DNA of 64,000 nt from Hevea brasiliensis (taxonomy: Eukaryota; Streptophyta; Magnoliopsida; Malpighiales; Euphorbiaceae). The DNA lies in contig NC_079496.1 in assembly GCF_030052815.1 (NCBI RefSeq), forward strand, positions 39,271,593 through 39,335,592, written 5' to 3'. Position 1 is the first letter of the stretch; each line of letters begins with the position of its first letter. Shown here piece by piece: positions 22,111 through 33,640 of this stretch. The position numbers and the translations under genes are program-made. The notes beneath the pieces are model-generated. The model saw only the letters and a program-made list of their open reading frames with translations. It made no database searches and was not told the DNA's origin.

Positions 22111-22793
22111 GTGGTTATTATGTGTTCATTTTTATCAAAAAATTTAACTGCAGAAAATAACTATATTAATTAGTAAATGTATCATGTAATTAACCAAAAT
22201 GATTACGGTCTTTTAATTAAATTGGTCCTCCCACTAACTTAGTGTAACACCCCTATTTGCATAGCCTGGTATATGTTACTGTTCCGGTGACTGGTGTCGG
22301 TCCGGATAATTATGGGGATTAGAACCACGCCTAAGACAATTAGACAAGCTCTGAACACAAATAATTAGTAGTTGTCAATTGGTTAAGTATAAATAAGAAA
22401 AACGGAACATAAGAAGTTAAATGAGCCGAGCGTCACAGCAATGGGTGACCTTCTAGGGAAGGATTGCGAAGTCGATTTAAACTCAAATTTTAAACCATAA
22501 AATGTGACGTTGCGGTCCTTAGGACTATTGCGAACACAGTGGAAAAGAGAAAATCACGAAAAAGAATTGTTAAGCAGGTCAAATAATTAGGTCAAGGAGC
22601 CGGAAGAAATATTGAATTATTTGCAAACCGGGTTGAACCGGCGAGGGGCAATTTGGTCAATTGACCCCGAGAGCTGACTTCTGACCTAACTGCCAAATAA
22701 AATCAGAGAAAAGAAAATTTTGGAATCGCAAATTAAATTAAAGAACTAATGAAAAAAAAAAGGAGAGGAAAATGGAAAAGTAAAAAGTGATGA

Positions 22794-22819
22794 CATCATG
22801 CATGACCTCATGCATGATG
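22794..22819. promoter_or_regulatory. RY-motif palindrome in element A 5' LTR
   Basis: Arms CATCATGCATGA (22794-22805) and TCATGCATGATG (22808-22819) are exact reverse complements around CC. The partner LTR has the same dyad at 37133-37158 with one mismatch. Confidence 0.75.
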
Positions 22820-25270
22820 CAACAAATATATAATTAATAAATTTAATTAACTTGATTTTTTGGTCTTCCATAAGACTAAAAAAAAAAAAAAGAGAAAACT
22901 TATCTTCCTTTGCTGTCCACCTCTCCTCTCTCATCTCTCTCTCATTTTCTTAACCTCTTCCATTGAAGCTCACTAAAAAGCTTCTTAAACCCAAGATTTG
23001 AGCCATAAAATTTATAAGTTTCTTAGTCAAAACTTGTAGTTGAGTCTTGTTAAGAAGATTGGAAAGAGAAAAATTGAAGAAAGCTTGAAGAATCAAGAAA
23101 TTGGAAAGCTCCATTTGAGGTAAGCTTTCTTCCTTAATTTTGATTGAATTATAAGTATAGAAGTAAGATGAAAGTGGTTAGAAATACATGAAAACATGCA
23201 AAATCATGCCTATCTAGAACCCTAGGAATTTTGGCAAGCAACAAACTAATGTTGAAATGGGTAATTTTGATGCAAATAATGAAGTGGTTAAGTGTAAGTG
23301 AGGGTATGAGTACTAAATATGCATTTAGAATTTAACAAATGAGTTAGATATGAAAGTTAGGGTTTGGACCTAGGGTTTTGGGAGGCAGAAATGTGAGAAT
23401 TGGTCAAATGGTGTGTTTAACCTTGTTTGAGATGAAAAATGGTCATTTGTGACCAATTGAGATGTGTTGGAAGTGTTAGAAGTGAGTTTAAATTCGAATT
23501 GAAAATGGCCATGCTGCAGGCAGTAGGACCAAGGTCCCTTTGAGGGACCAAAACTGAAAATTTACAAGCCCAATTGGTGTGGGGCCAATTGGGAATGAAA
23601 CTAGACACAAAATGACACATTTTTCATTTAGGAATCATGCCCAAAAAGTGACCAAAACCTAGTGAACAAATTGACCAAATCCGAATTAGGCAATCTGACC
23701 TGTACAAAAATAACCAAATGAAAAGTATTTGTTCATTTGGCCATAACTTGGGCTAGGTAGGTCTAAATGACCTGAAATTTTACTAGTGGACAGCTGAGAT
23801 ATAGACCTAAAACTTTCATGAAGAACATAAGCCCAAATTATGCCCTTAACCAAGTCATTTGGCTACCCAAAATTGGTGACTTAAAACTGCCAGAACCAGT
23901 TTCGTGCCTAGAAATCTGGGTTAAGTCTAATCTGGCAGCCATGATTCAAATGGCTATAACTTGAGCTACAAAACTCCAAATGGAGTGATTCAAAAAAGAG
24001 AATAAATTTAAGACTATAGAGAACATTTTTTATGAAGAAAGTTTTGCCAAATTCTAATATAAAAATAACCAATGGAACAGTGCAACATAAGACACCAAAA
24101 CTGAAAATTTGCAAATTTGCCTAAAAGACTTAGAATTTGAGTAAACAACCAAAACCAACAAATTTAGTTACCAAAATGTGGTATGTGGGTGAAGTTGGAA
24201 TTCTCATACCTTTTAAGCATAAGAAAGTCAATATTTTGAGTGTCATGAATAGTAACCCCGAAATACAAATTTTAAAGAACGTCAAATTTAACATATTAAA
24301 GCTAGGTATAAGTATATTTGAATTTATTTTTGGAGTTATGATAAATGGTAATACTGAAACACTGTGAAACTATGTGTTTCAGTGGAAAAGAACATCGAGA
24401 AAGAACCCGAGACATCGAGTCTAGGCCAAGAGGCGACTCGTATAAGGTTTGTGCACAACTAACTATTTTGTTACCTTTCACTTCTAAATTGATTTGAACA
24501 AGCTTATTTTATGATTTATAATTTTGTTGTGTTGAGGATTTTAATTTGTTGAATGAAATTGTATAAATTAAATGTAAATTTTCTTATGCATTTAAGGATT
24601 TATTGCATGGTTTTGAGGATTGTAAATTTTATGTTTGATGTGTTGCCAACCTTGAGCATGAATTTATGATGATTAAATATGTTGATGATTTGTAAACACT
24701 TTGTAAATACAAATTGTTTTGAATATGATTTGAAACCACAGTTGACATGGCGAAATATGTTGCGAATTCTCATTAGCTTGTCTAGTGAGATATCTCCTCC
24801 ACTAGATGGGGCGAGTTCCTTCCTCTCTGGCTTGCCAGTTGGGGAAGAGTTTGAACGAGTACTCATATATACTAGCTAGTTTTTGTTTCTCCCTTTTAGC
24901 CTCGGTTATTGGGAGAGTGTGAAATGTCATGGTGTACAACACGGCATCTATTTGAATTTTGGGTCATGGGTTCAACTGTGTGAATTGTTGGCAATGCCCT
25001 TTAAATTATGCATAGCTTGATAAATTGTGGTTGAAATAAATAATTTGTCAGTAATTCAAAATATTTTTGTATTGTTTCGGGATTTAAAAGAAATGTAGAT
25101 AAATAGTTACTATTTGATCAAAATGTTATTCAAATGAATAATTTGCATGAATGAAAATATTGATTTCTGAATGTTATGAATTTTGAAAAATTTAGAAATT
25201 TTAAATTTTTATTTGTTATGAATTGTCAAGCATAACTTGTATTAAGTTTAAATTATTAGTCTATGCACCA

Positions 25271-25309
25271 CTGAGTTCACCACTCAGTGATAGCTTTGTA
25301 TGCTATCGC
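25271..25309 (+). promoter_or_regulatory. paired hairpins in LTR (copy in element A 5' LTR)
   Basis: Stem 1 is CTGAGT/ACTCAG (25271-25276 with 25282-25287). Stem 2 is GTGATAGC/GCTATCGC (25287-25294 with 25302-25309) with one G-U pair. A third stem GGGTATA/TATACCC follows at 25372-25392. Equivalent pairs with different sequence but preserved pairing occur in the other Tekay-type LTRs. Confidence 0.75.
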
Positions 25310-26014
25310 AGGTGAAAGGAATAATAAAGCAGCTGAGCAAGATTACTGAAAGGCATAGTGAGACTATCTTCGGGTATATCATAGGTATACCCTTGTACTT
25401 TAGATTTTGATGTAATTCTGTAATTATATGTATGAAATTTACTTTGAATAGTTGTACCAACTCTTTTGTAATATATTTTTGGATAGTAATGAAATACAAA
25501 TTATTATAAGGTTATCTTGAGATTTTATGTATTTATAAAGTTTGCGCTACTAAATTTTTAATACTCCCATGAATGTAAATATTCATTTTGTTATCTTAAT
25601 GAGATATTTCAATGTTTGATTTAATTTAAACTGTGTATTGAGTTGCTTGTGTTGATTTGTGAAATGAGATTGAATAATGGAGTTGTGATTGAGAAAAATA
25701 TTGGGAGTGTCTTTATTTTCAGGTTTTAAAAAACTGTTTCCTTAAAATGCAAATGGCACTCTGTCGAAATTTTTGTAAAAATTACGGAGATTTTAAATAT
25801 CTAAAAATTTGATTTATGTTTGTACTTTAAATAATGGTTTTTAATATCTGAAAAAAAAAAAATTTTACCCACCAATTTAAAAATGAACGAAAATTGTTTT
25901 AAAATCCCTTGTAGTATATTTAATAGGTTACCGATAGGCGAAGTATAGTAATTCATTAGGTGTACTACGGGAGTATGTTACATCTTACGAAGAGTAGGGT
26001 GTGACATGTTTTAG

Positions 26015-26026
26015 CAGTATCAGAGC
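26015..26026 (+). other. primer binding site of element A (tRNA-Met type, mutated)
   Basis: CAGTATCAGAGC follows the LTR by 8 nt and matches the initiator tRNA-Met site TGGTATCAGAGC except at its first two bases, which now cannot pair fully with the CCA end. Confidence 0.8.
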
Positions 26027-26197
26027 AAAGGTTTTAAAGTAAATTTTGAACTGTGAATTTGAAATATTTTTCGATAAATACAACTGCTCGAATGTTTTAT
26101 ACATATAGTACATTTACATCATAAATATTAACTAATGGGGAGAAATCTCCTTGTATTGGTTGTACAGGAAATAGAAAAAAAAATCCTGTGAATAGAT

Positions 26198-26297
26198 ATG
26201 GACAAGGGGGATAAAACGGTAGAGCAGTCTGATACAGCTAACGTACAAAAAGAGGCCCCAGTTTCACATAGCGTTGGAGGTCCAACTGCACCAGTCT
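26198..26297 (+). pseudogene. gag: gag start of element A (5' piece)
   Basis: An ATG at 26198 opens 33 codons beginning MDKGDKTVEQ, similar in position and style to the gag starts at 49627 and 60586. It is cut at 26298 by a minus-strand solo LTR and resumes at 29370 with the rest of the N-terminal region. Confidence 0.7.
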
Positions 26298-29200
26298 TGT
26301 GACACCCCTTACCCGTGTACAGTATACCCGAGTAAGTAATGCCACATGGTGTACCGGCACCCTCAAATATACCCTAATTAATTTTCGGCATAATTTTGAA
26401 TATAACTTGTAAAATATAACTCATTTAAGTCATTTATTGAATTCATAATTTATTTGAGGTTCCGAAAATTTTATAGAAAATCCGACAGAATACCGGCTAA
26501 AAATGGAGAAAACAGTTCTTCGGAACCTGTTAAAAACACTTCCAATAAACAAATTCATTCATTCTCAACTCCAATATCAACACAAAACTCAATATCAAGA
26601 TTTCAACATTTCAATTTATATTCTCATTCATCATTCACATGTGATGTTCACATATAAATCACAAGTAAACATTTACTTTTCCATTAACAAATACAATTTT
26701 CATAATTTACATATACATCAATATACATTACACAAGTTTAATTACATATGAAGAAAAATCAAAATTAAGTTACAAAATGACACCTAGTGTCCTACCAATG
26801 CACAGCAGAAGTTGAGGTGACACGGACACTGAGCAGAACTACCGGATGGACTCACCCAGTCTGTGGTCTACTGGGCTCACGATCGGGGTCTCCAGTACCT
26901 ACGCGTGGCAAAAGCAACGCGCTAAGCAATAATGCTTAGTGGTGCAATAATATAATAGAAGAAAATAGCAAGAAAATGAATGTGTATAGAATGTGTATGC
27001 TTTCTTTGTTTGGTATTGGTATATCCATTATTTCGTTAACGTTGTTCACTTTTATTCATTTGGTTGCCCCAAGTAACCTACACTAGACGACTGGCACTAG
27101 GTACCTAGCACCTCGGCCGTCACACCATCGGTCACATATGCATCTCCCGGTGTGCAACAGAACAGCTAACAAGCTGTAAATAATATCAGGCACAAGGCCA
27201 AGTCTCAATACAAAGTCAGAATGGCTAAAAGCCATGAAATCACGGAATGGCATATTGTCATGTGCAGTATTGCTAACTGAACCCTATTGGCATGCCAAAC
27301 TATCCAAACCAATCTTGTTAGGTATACTAGGGCATTTGAAACTTTTAAATTCTTTAATTTGTGAATTTCATGTTTTGGTGTTACTATTCACCTCATTGGT
27401 CAACAAAAATGTTGACTTTTGGATAGAAAATATGTACATTGACTTTGGCACTCCTAACATACCACATTTTGTGTTTAAAACTTGTTGGCATTAAGTGTTA
27501 ATACCATTTCAAGTTTAAACCAACACAAGCAGAATTTTCAGTTTTGGTGAGTCAACTTCACTGTTCCATTGGACACTGTTGCTGTGGGAATTTGAAGAAA
27601 TGTAAAACATGAAAGTTGTTCCTTATTTTGTCTAGTTGAATTTCCTTTTTTGAATCACTCCATTTGGAGTTTTGTAGCTCCAGATATGGTCCAAAAACCA
27701 CAGCTGGCCGGATTCCCATTCTGCAGAAAATTACCATATCTACAGTAACATGAACAGTGACTTCCACTGCCATTTAGGTTAGGTTCTTGCCATAATTTGG
27801 GGTAGGTTCCTTCATGAAAGTTGTTTGTCTATGTCTTAACTTATTGCTGTAAAATTTCAGATCAATTGACCATATCTACAGTGAGTTATGGCCAAATGAA
27901 CGATTCTTATTCATTTGGTCAATCTCAGAATCGATGGTGGTATCCGGATTGGGGCCAAGTTTTGGTCCTCTTGCTTTGGTCTTTTGGGCATGGTTTCTTC
28001 AGAAAAAATGTGCCATTATAAGCCTAGTTTCATGTCCAATTGGCCAAACACTAATTGGACCAACACAGCCCAAGTTATGGCAGTGCAAGTGGACTGAATT
28101 TTCAGTCCCTCTGCTACTGTCCTAGGGCAGCCTGCAACTTCACTTTGCAATCCTATTTTTCAGTCCATTCTATGGCCAACTTACCTAAAATAGTCACTAA
28201 TTGACCATTAAAAAGTTCTCTAACAATTTCCTAAGCCAAGTCACATTTTCACCTTTCCAAACCCTAATGTCCAAATCAATTTGCTCATAAATTTTAATTA
28301 ACATACTTAGTTCAATATCCATGCATATTAATACCTTAACCATCATTTCTAGCCACTCTAAGTTTATTAAACAATCAAACTCATCCTTCCATAGGGCTGC
28401 CGAAAATTGAAGGTACCCTTAACACATATAATTTACTTCAATTTCTTAAAATCTCTTAGCTCAAAATGATGTTCTAACTAAGATTAAAAGAGTGAAAATG
28501 AAAGTGTAGCACTAACCTTGAGTGGCAGAATTTTCCCCACTTAAAACTTCACTTTCCTTCACTTTCTAGGCTGCCAAACACTTCCCCAAGAGGTATGGAC
28601 AAGTTTTGATGAAGGTGACTTAGGGTTTAGTAGTGGAAATTCATGGGAAAAATGAAAGTGATGAAAGAAACTTCTATGGAGGCTATGGAGAAGAGAGTCA
28701 CGTATTGGAGGAAGAAGAAGAAGCAGAGCAGATTTTTTTGGTCCATTTTGACTCTTTTAAGTGTTTTAAGAATGCTTATTAACTTGTGATTGGTTGGGAT
28801 TAAGTGAGTGACATCATGTGATGTCACTATCTTTAATTTTCCTTATTTTCTTTTCTTTTCTTTTCTACTAGCTTCAAATTAATTTTTCATCAACATTAAT
28901 TCATATTTTATGTCATAATAATTATTTACTCAACTGGACAAGTCGGCCAAAAATCGTCTCTGAAGGCGAAATGACCAAAATGCCCTCCGTTTGGCTTAAC
29001 GGGTCAAAATTGTCTGTACCGATTGAAAAAATTTTCTAAATATTTTCTTGGCATTCTAATGCCATAGGAACCTCAATGACCCTTCTCTGGAGTCCCAAAA
29101 ATTATTTTATGAATTTTCTCTCGGGTCTAGGGCTCCTCGTTGCGAGAACCGCAACTTCCCTCTGGGTTACCCATCGCTTGGGCACCGGCTCGTTTAACTC

Positions 29201-29369
29201 GGTTATATTTTATTCCTAAAATTTTTACTAAATTTTTCTTATTAATATTTGAGTTAATTATGGTTCCTGACTTTAATTTAAATATTTTTCCGGACATTCT
29301 AGCTGTCCGGACCGACACTAGTCACCGGAACAGTAGGATGTACGGAGTAGTTACTGGGAGGGTGTTACA
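26298..29369 (-). repeat. solo gypsy LTR inside gag of element A, minus strand
   Basis: The plus strand starts TGTGACACCCC and ends GGGTGTTACA, the reverse complement of a TGTAACACCC...TGTCACA LTR, 3072 bp. Flanks are AGTCT (26293-26297) and AGTCC (29370-29374), a target duplication with one mismatch. It carries the paired hairpins at 26902-26939 and a TGACATCA dyad at 28808-28827. There is no internal region, hence a solo LTR. Confidence 0.88.
26902..26939 (-). promoter_or_regulatory. paired hairpins in LTR, diverged sequence
   Basis: Stem 1 is CTAAGCA/TGCTTAG (26922-26928 with 26933-26939). Stem 2 is CGCGT/ACGCG (26902-26906 with 26917-26921). The order on the element strand is the same as in the element A LTR, but the paired bases differ on both sides. 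Confidence 0.7.
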
Positions 29370-30098
29370 AGTCCCTCCTATACAAATTACTGCACAAACG
29401 GCCTGGCAGATGGCCATGTTCTTTTAGCAAATGGCTGATAATCTGTCATCCCAGGCCCAAGTACAAACCCAACCCCTCAAGAGCAGCATGAAAAAGAGAA
29501 AAGTGGGAAACCCATTGGTCAAAGTTCGAGTAGTAATTTGGGAAAGAGAAAAGATTTTGAGGGACCCCGAGCTCCTAAGTATAACAGAGGCAGATCTTCA
29601 GGGTGGAAGCAATCAAGAACCATTCGTCAAAGAACCAGAAGTTCCTATCCTATCCGTATCTGTGACGTTTGTGGAAAATTTCATGGGGGTATTTGCCATA
29701 GGGTCACTGGAGCCTGCTTCAATTGTGGTAGAATTGGACATTTCGCCCGAGATTGTACTAGCGCACGTCAATTTATGCCACATACTATACCAGAGGAATC
29801 AGTTCAAGATTCTAATTTTAGAGGCTCATTAATAGTTAGTAGGGGCAGAGGTAGAAGTAGAGACAGTACTTCGGGTAATCCTCGCACAATGGACCAACCC
29901 GAGCAGAGGAATACATTAGAAAGAGGGAACGCCATGCATCGAGGGGAAGAAGCAGAGACTTCAGATGGAGTTGCCGATATGTTCTTAACTTGTCAAAGGA
30001 ATAATTATGTACTATTTGATTCTGGCTCTACTTGTTTATATGCTAATGCTAAAATTATATGTTCTACTGCTATTCCCTTGCATGGAGATAAAATTTAA
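29370..30098 (+). pseudogene. gag: gag remnant of element A: zinc knuckle and protease stub, capsid deleted
   Basis: After the solo LTR the gag resumes near QMADNLSSQAQVQTQP, but the capsid domain present in the Tekay-like copy (49850-50060) is missing and the sequence jumps to the basic linker. The open frame 29538-30098 (186 residues) has a half-knuckle CDVCGKFHGGIC and a full CCHC knuckle CFNCGRIGHFARDC (residues 60-73). It then has an R/G-rich spacer and the aspartic protease start YVLFDSGSTCLYANA, with the catalytic Asp present, and stops shortly after. It could at most make an RNA-binding peptide. Confidence 0.8.
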
Positions 30099-31254
30099 TG
30101 TGTTAGTAATTAGTCTTTTAGGATAAGAATTACGATAATAAGCGTGAATGGAATTAATTTTGGAAAAGTTTCTAGTGAGAGACATCTCTTAGACTACGAT
30201 AAATTATAAAGTTAATTAGTAAGCCTAATTAGGTAAGGCAAGAGAACTAAAAAGCAAGTTATAGCAATATATCTGCCTTAGATGGAAGTAAAGGTACTAC
30301 TGTTGATAGATGTCAGTAAGTACCATAATCAAAATAAGTTTAAGATATTAGTGGATTTGAAAGAAATAGGACATAGGGAAGTTTGATCTATTGGGATGTA
30401 TCGTTGTAACTATACAATATTCTTGATATTTGTGCTGTAAGCTGCAGATTACAGTACTAACTTGAGATTTATTGTGTAGAACTACGTACTACCCAATAGT
30501 ACATAAGGATAAGAATAATTATAAATGACTTTTGCTCTAGTACAAATATACCAGAATAGAGTTTTATTACTAGAACTGAGTTTGAAAATCCTAATTCGGG
30601 ATTTAAAACTCTATAATTAGAATATTAAAAGATCATGGTTATAAGGTAGTGAGAGTTAAAGACTCCGTTACCCTAGCATGAATTACAGTACATCAAGAAT
30701 TGTTATGGGACTAGAGATTTTAGCATGGTAAAAATTTAAAAATAACACCTATAGGGCTAAGTCATCCAATCTCTGATATGGGGTTTATAGTTGTTTTGGT
30801 ATTGCAATGGATCTTTTGCTCAAAGTTTAGTAAGGAACAGTATTCTATTTGTGTAGCAGTAAGACACAAAATATAATTTTGTTCCCCTAGAAGAGACAGG
30901 ATGTTGTGGATGACAATTATAACTTATAAAACAGTTAAGAAATGATATTCTACTGATAACAGTAATTTGATAGGAACTAGTTGGCCAGGTATTCTTTAGG
31001 AATAGCACAATTTTATTGCACGGATCATAAGGATTAGATTAGAATTAAAGCGAAACTTTTGAATAGCATGGGAAATAGGAGAGTCCGATATACTCCCTTC
31101 TTAATATTAAAGAATTGTTTATGGTTGAAAAAAAAAAGGGTAATGATCGCAAACCAGCGGAAAATAAGCTATAGAATATTAATAGATAAAAGAGTTGTGG
31201 AAGTAAAAATTAGAATAGTTGGTGCAAATGTAATAAAGAAACTTTATGAATATT
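30099..31254 (+). other. non-coding interior of element A, shared with element B
   Basis: No reading frame of note. The stretch around 30300-30660 closely resembles 61470-61830 of element B, including GGAAGTTTGATCTATTGG, TGCTGTAAGCTGCA-like and ACTAACTTGAGATT blocks. It is therefore a retained part of a non-autonomous family. An A-rich end precedes the next solo LTR. Confidence 0.7.
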
Positions 31255-31903
31255 TGTGACACCCCTTACTCGACTACAGTGTAGCCGAGCAAGTTATGCC
31301 ACTCAGTGTGCCGGAGCACTCTATTTTATCTGATTTCATTACAGTTCTTGATTTATTTGTTCAAAAACTTTATTGAAGATTTAGGCTATTTTTACTTTTA
31401 TCAAAATCTAACTAAATTGGAAATTTCAAAAATTTTAACGATAATCCGACAAAGTGTCGGCTGTAATTTGGACTAACAGTTCTTCTGAACCTGCCAAAGA
31501 CAATTTCAATATATACTCAATTTCTCAAACTTAATAGTCTCAAAATTTTTCAAACATAATGTATCTCAATACAGTATCCAGATTTCTCAGAAATCTCATT
31601 AGATTTTCAATATCTCAATATTCACAAGTATAATCTCATTATAACTCAAATTCAATTCACATACTAAAATACTTACTTTGAATAGCTTCCATAATTCATA
31701 GGTTAATTACATGAGTTTATTTTGTACAAGATATACAAATAATTTACAATGTGCTAGGAATGAACAATATACATAACATGTATAAAATGAGCCCTATCTA
31801 CATGCATTGCTGAGGAGGTGACAATCTTGAACTCTTCTGACACTTCTGCAGATTTGGACTCCAAAAATCTCAGTCGACAGTCTACTGGTTTTACCTTGAT
31901 ACT

Positions 31904-31943
31904 GCGCGAGAAGCAATTCCATCGCGCTAAGCATTTCGCTTAG
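31904..31943 (-). promoter_or_regulatory. paired hairpins in LTR, diverged sequence
   Basis: Stem 1 is CTAAGC/GCTTAG (31927-31932 with 31938-31943). Stem 2 is GCGCGA/TCGCGC (31904-31909 with 31922-31927). Compared with the copy at 26902, the stem 2 bases differ but still pair. Confidence 0.7.
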
Positions 31944-32446
31944 TGGTGCAATAATATAACGAAATAATATATACAAGTAAAGAAAGAAATAAATGATAAT
32001 TCGGATACTCAAGAATCAATTTAATTTGGTATGGTATTTCTAGTATCAACGATCTTATATACTAGTTTGTTCCTCGTTGGAAGTCCTTAGTTTATAACTT
32101 TTCAGTAATACTATCAGGTATATAATATATTCTATCCGTATTGTATTTCAAGTCATGCATTTACGCAATTTATATTTTTGTTATGTTTCTTTTTCTAATC
32201 TCTTTTGCATATTCATTCAATACTTACTTTAAATTTAATGGAAATTCATTATAATTAACTTAACTTAGCTGCCTGAATTAAATAATACTTTAATTGACTG
32301 CCCAAGTAACCTATACTAGACGACTGGACTAGATAACGGGTCGTTGGCACTGGACACCGCGGTGCCTCGGGCCGTCATACCATGGGACGCAGAACATCAA
32401 CCACGTATGCAGTCAGTATGGCTAAAAGCCATGATATCACATAATT

Positions 32447-32520
32447 GGCATAAAAGCCATGAATACGGGCATAAAAGCCATGAATAAGGGCATAAAGCCA
32501 TGAATACAGGCATAAAGCCT
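32447..32520. repeat. 20-21-bp tandem repeat (GGCATAAAAGCCATGAATAC)
   Basis: About 3.6 units start at 32447, 32468, 32489 and 32509, each carrying a small dyad GGCATAAAAGCC. A related unit GGCTAAAAGCC lies just upstream at 32420. It is present only in this LTR copy; the relative at 26298 has a single GGCTAAAAGCC. Confidence 0.8.
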
Positions 32521-33196
32521 TTCGCAGTACTGCTAAAACAATACCCTATTGGCATGCCAAACTATCCAAACCAATCTTGTTAGGTATACTAGGGCATTTA
32601 ATATTTTAAAATATTAATATATTGTGCTTTATGACTTCATTATTTCATGATAAATTTCAATCATAATTCATACATTCATTTGATCATTTATATGATCACA
32701 ATTCACATCAATTATCCTTTTATACCATTGTACTCAAAATACTTCTCCTCTTTACAATAATGAGAACTAATGTCTCATTCATACATTAATATGGTTTATT
32801 TATCCATTCATTATGTTATTCATATTGATCCCAATTCTAAACAATGGTTCACATGTACCATTGTATTCAAAACATTTTTTTTCCTTTCTCATTTATACAT
32901 TCAAGAGTCTACTTATGTAATTACAAGTTTTATATTTCAAGTTGAGTTACTAATATTTTATGAATTCCATTTGTGATGGGCATATATGCCCTAACTATCT
33001 ATTCACATCAATTAGGTGACTTATTTTTCATGTTTCAAGTAATCCATGAATATTTCATGGATTTCAAATTTATGGCCTAAATTTCATTTTAACAATTTTG
33101 ACTAGGATGCATAGTCCATATTTGTCATACAATTCTAAGCATTTAAGCTTAGAATTGGTTCTAGGTCTTCATCTTAATTCACTAATCATTTTGATT

Positions 33197-33640
33197 ACTA
33201 TTCACCATACTAGTCAACCAAAATGTTGACCTTTTTATACTTAATGGATATATTAATTATAATTACACCAAGATCCCACATTTTGAGTTTTACATTTACT
33301 AGTATTAATTGCCAATTGCAATTTAAAGTCCCCTAGATGCATTTCTAATTTCAAATTTTGAATTTCAAGTTTTTGTGTCACTATTCACCTCATTGGTCAA
33401 CAAAAATGTTGACTTTTGCATAGACAATAGGTACATTGGTTTTAACACTCCCGATGTACCACATTTTGCATTTAAAACTTGTTGGAATCAATTACCAAAT
33501 CCATTTCCAAGCTTATTTCAAGTTTTCATGTCACTATTCACTTCATTAGTCAACTAAAATGTTGACTTTTGCATAGAAAATATGTACATTGACTTTTGCA
33601 CTTCCAACATACTACATTTTTCATTTAAAACTTGTTGGTT
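33197..33640. repeat. imperfect three-copy repeat inside the 31255-35723 LTR
   Basis: Copies anchored at about 33197, 33379 and 33532 share CACTATTCACC, a CAAAATGTTGAC-like core, a TAGAAAATATGTACATTGAC-like stretch and ACTTGTTGG. The last two are 153 bp apart. The relative LTR at 26298 has one copy (about 27381-27490). Confidence 0.65.

Larger units (their letters stand above)
14774..22242 (-). mobile_element. Ty1/copia retrotransposon, minus strand, main surviving part
   Basis: Read on the minus strand: leader (continuing at 44081-44613), gag (about 22110-21530), zinc knuckle, protease/integrase region (about 21400-20100), RT (19894-19384 and 17270-17016), RNase H (17015-16330), polypurine tract, 3' LTR (16252-14774). 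The gag-PR-IN-RT-RH order is diagnostic of copia. The element is split by a solo copia LTR (17276-19378), element A (22243-44080) and element B (from 44614), and its 3' LTR by a gypsy LTR. Every coding domain has stops or frameshifts. The 5' LTR is outside the window. Confidence 0.85.
22243..26006 (+). repeat. 5' LTR of element A
   Basis: It starts TGTAACACCCCTATTTGCAT and ends AGTAGGGTGTGACA, 3764 bp. It contains an RY palindrome (22794-22819), two degenerate copies of a roughly 200-bp internal repeat (anchors 23739 and 23952), and the conserved hairpins (25271-25309 and 25372-25392). Short ORFs inside it are chance. It is near-identical to the 3' LTR. Confidence 0.92.

Noticed and set aside
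30099..31254. Hidden pol domains in element A's interior
   Set aside because: I looked for RT (YIDD/FIDD box), RNase H and integrase motifs in the plus-strand frames and saw none; similarity to element B is at the DNA level only.
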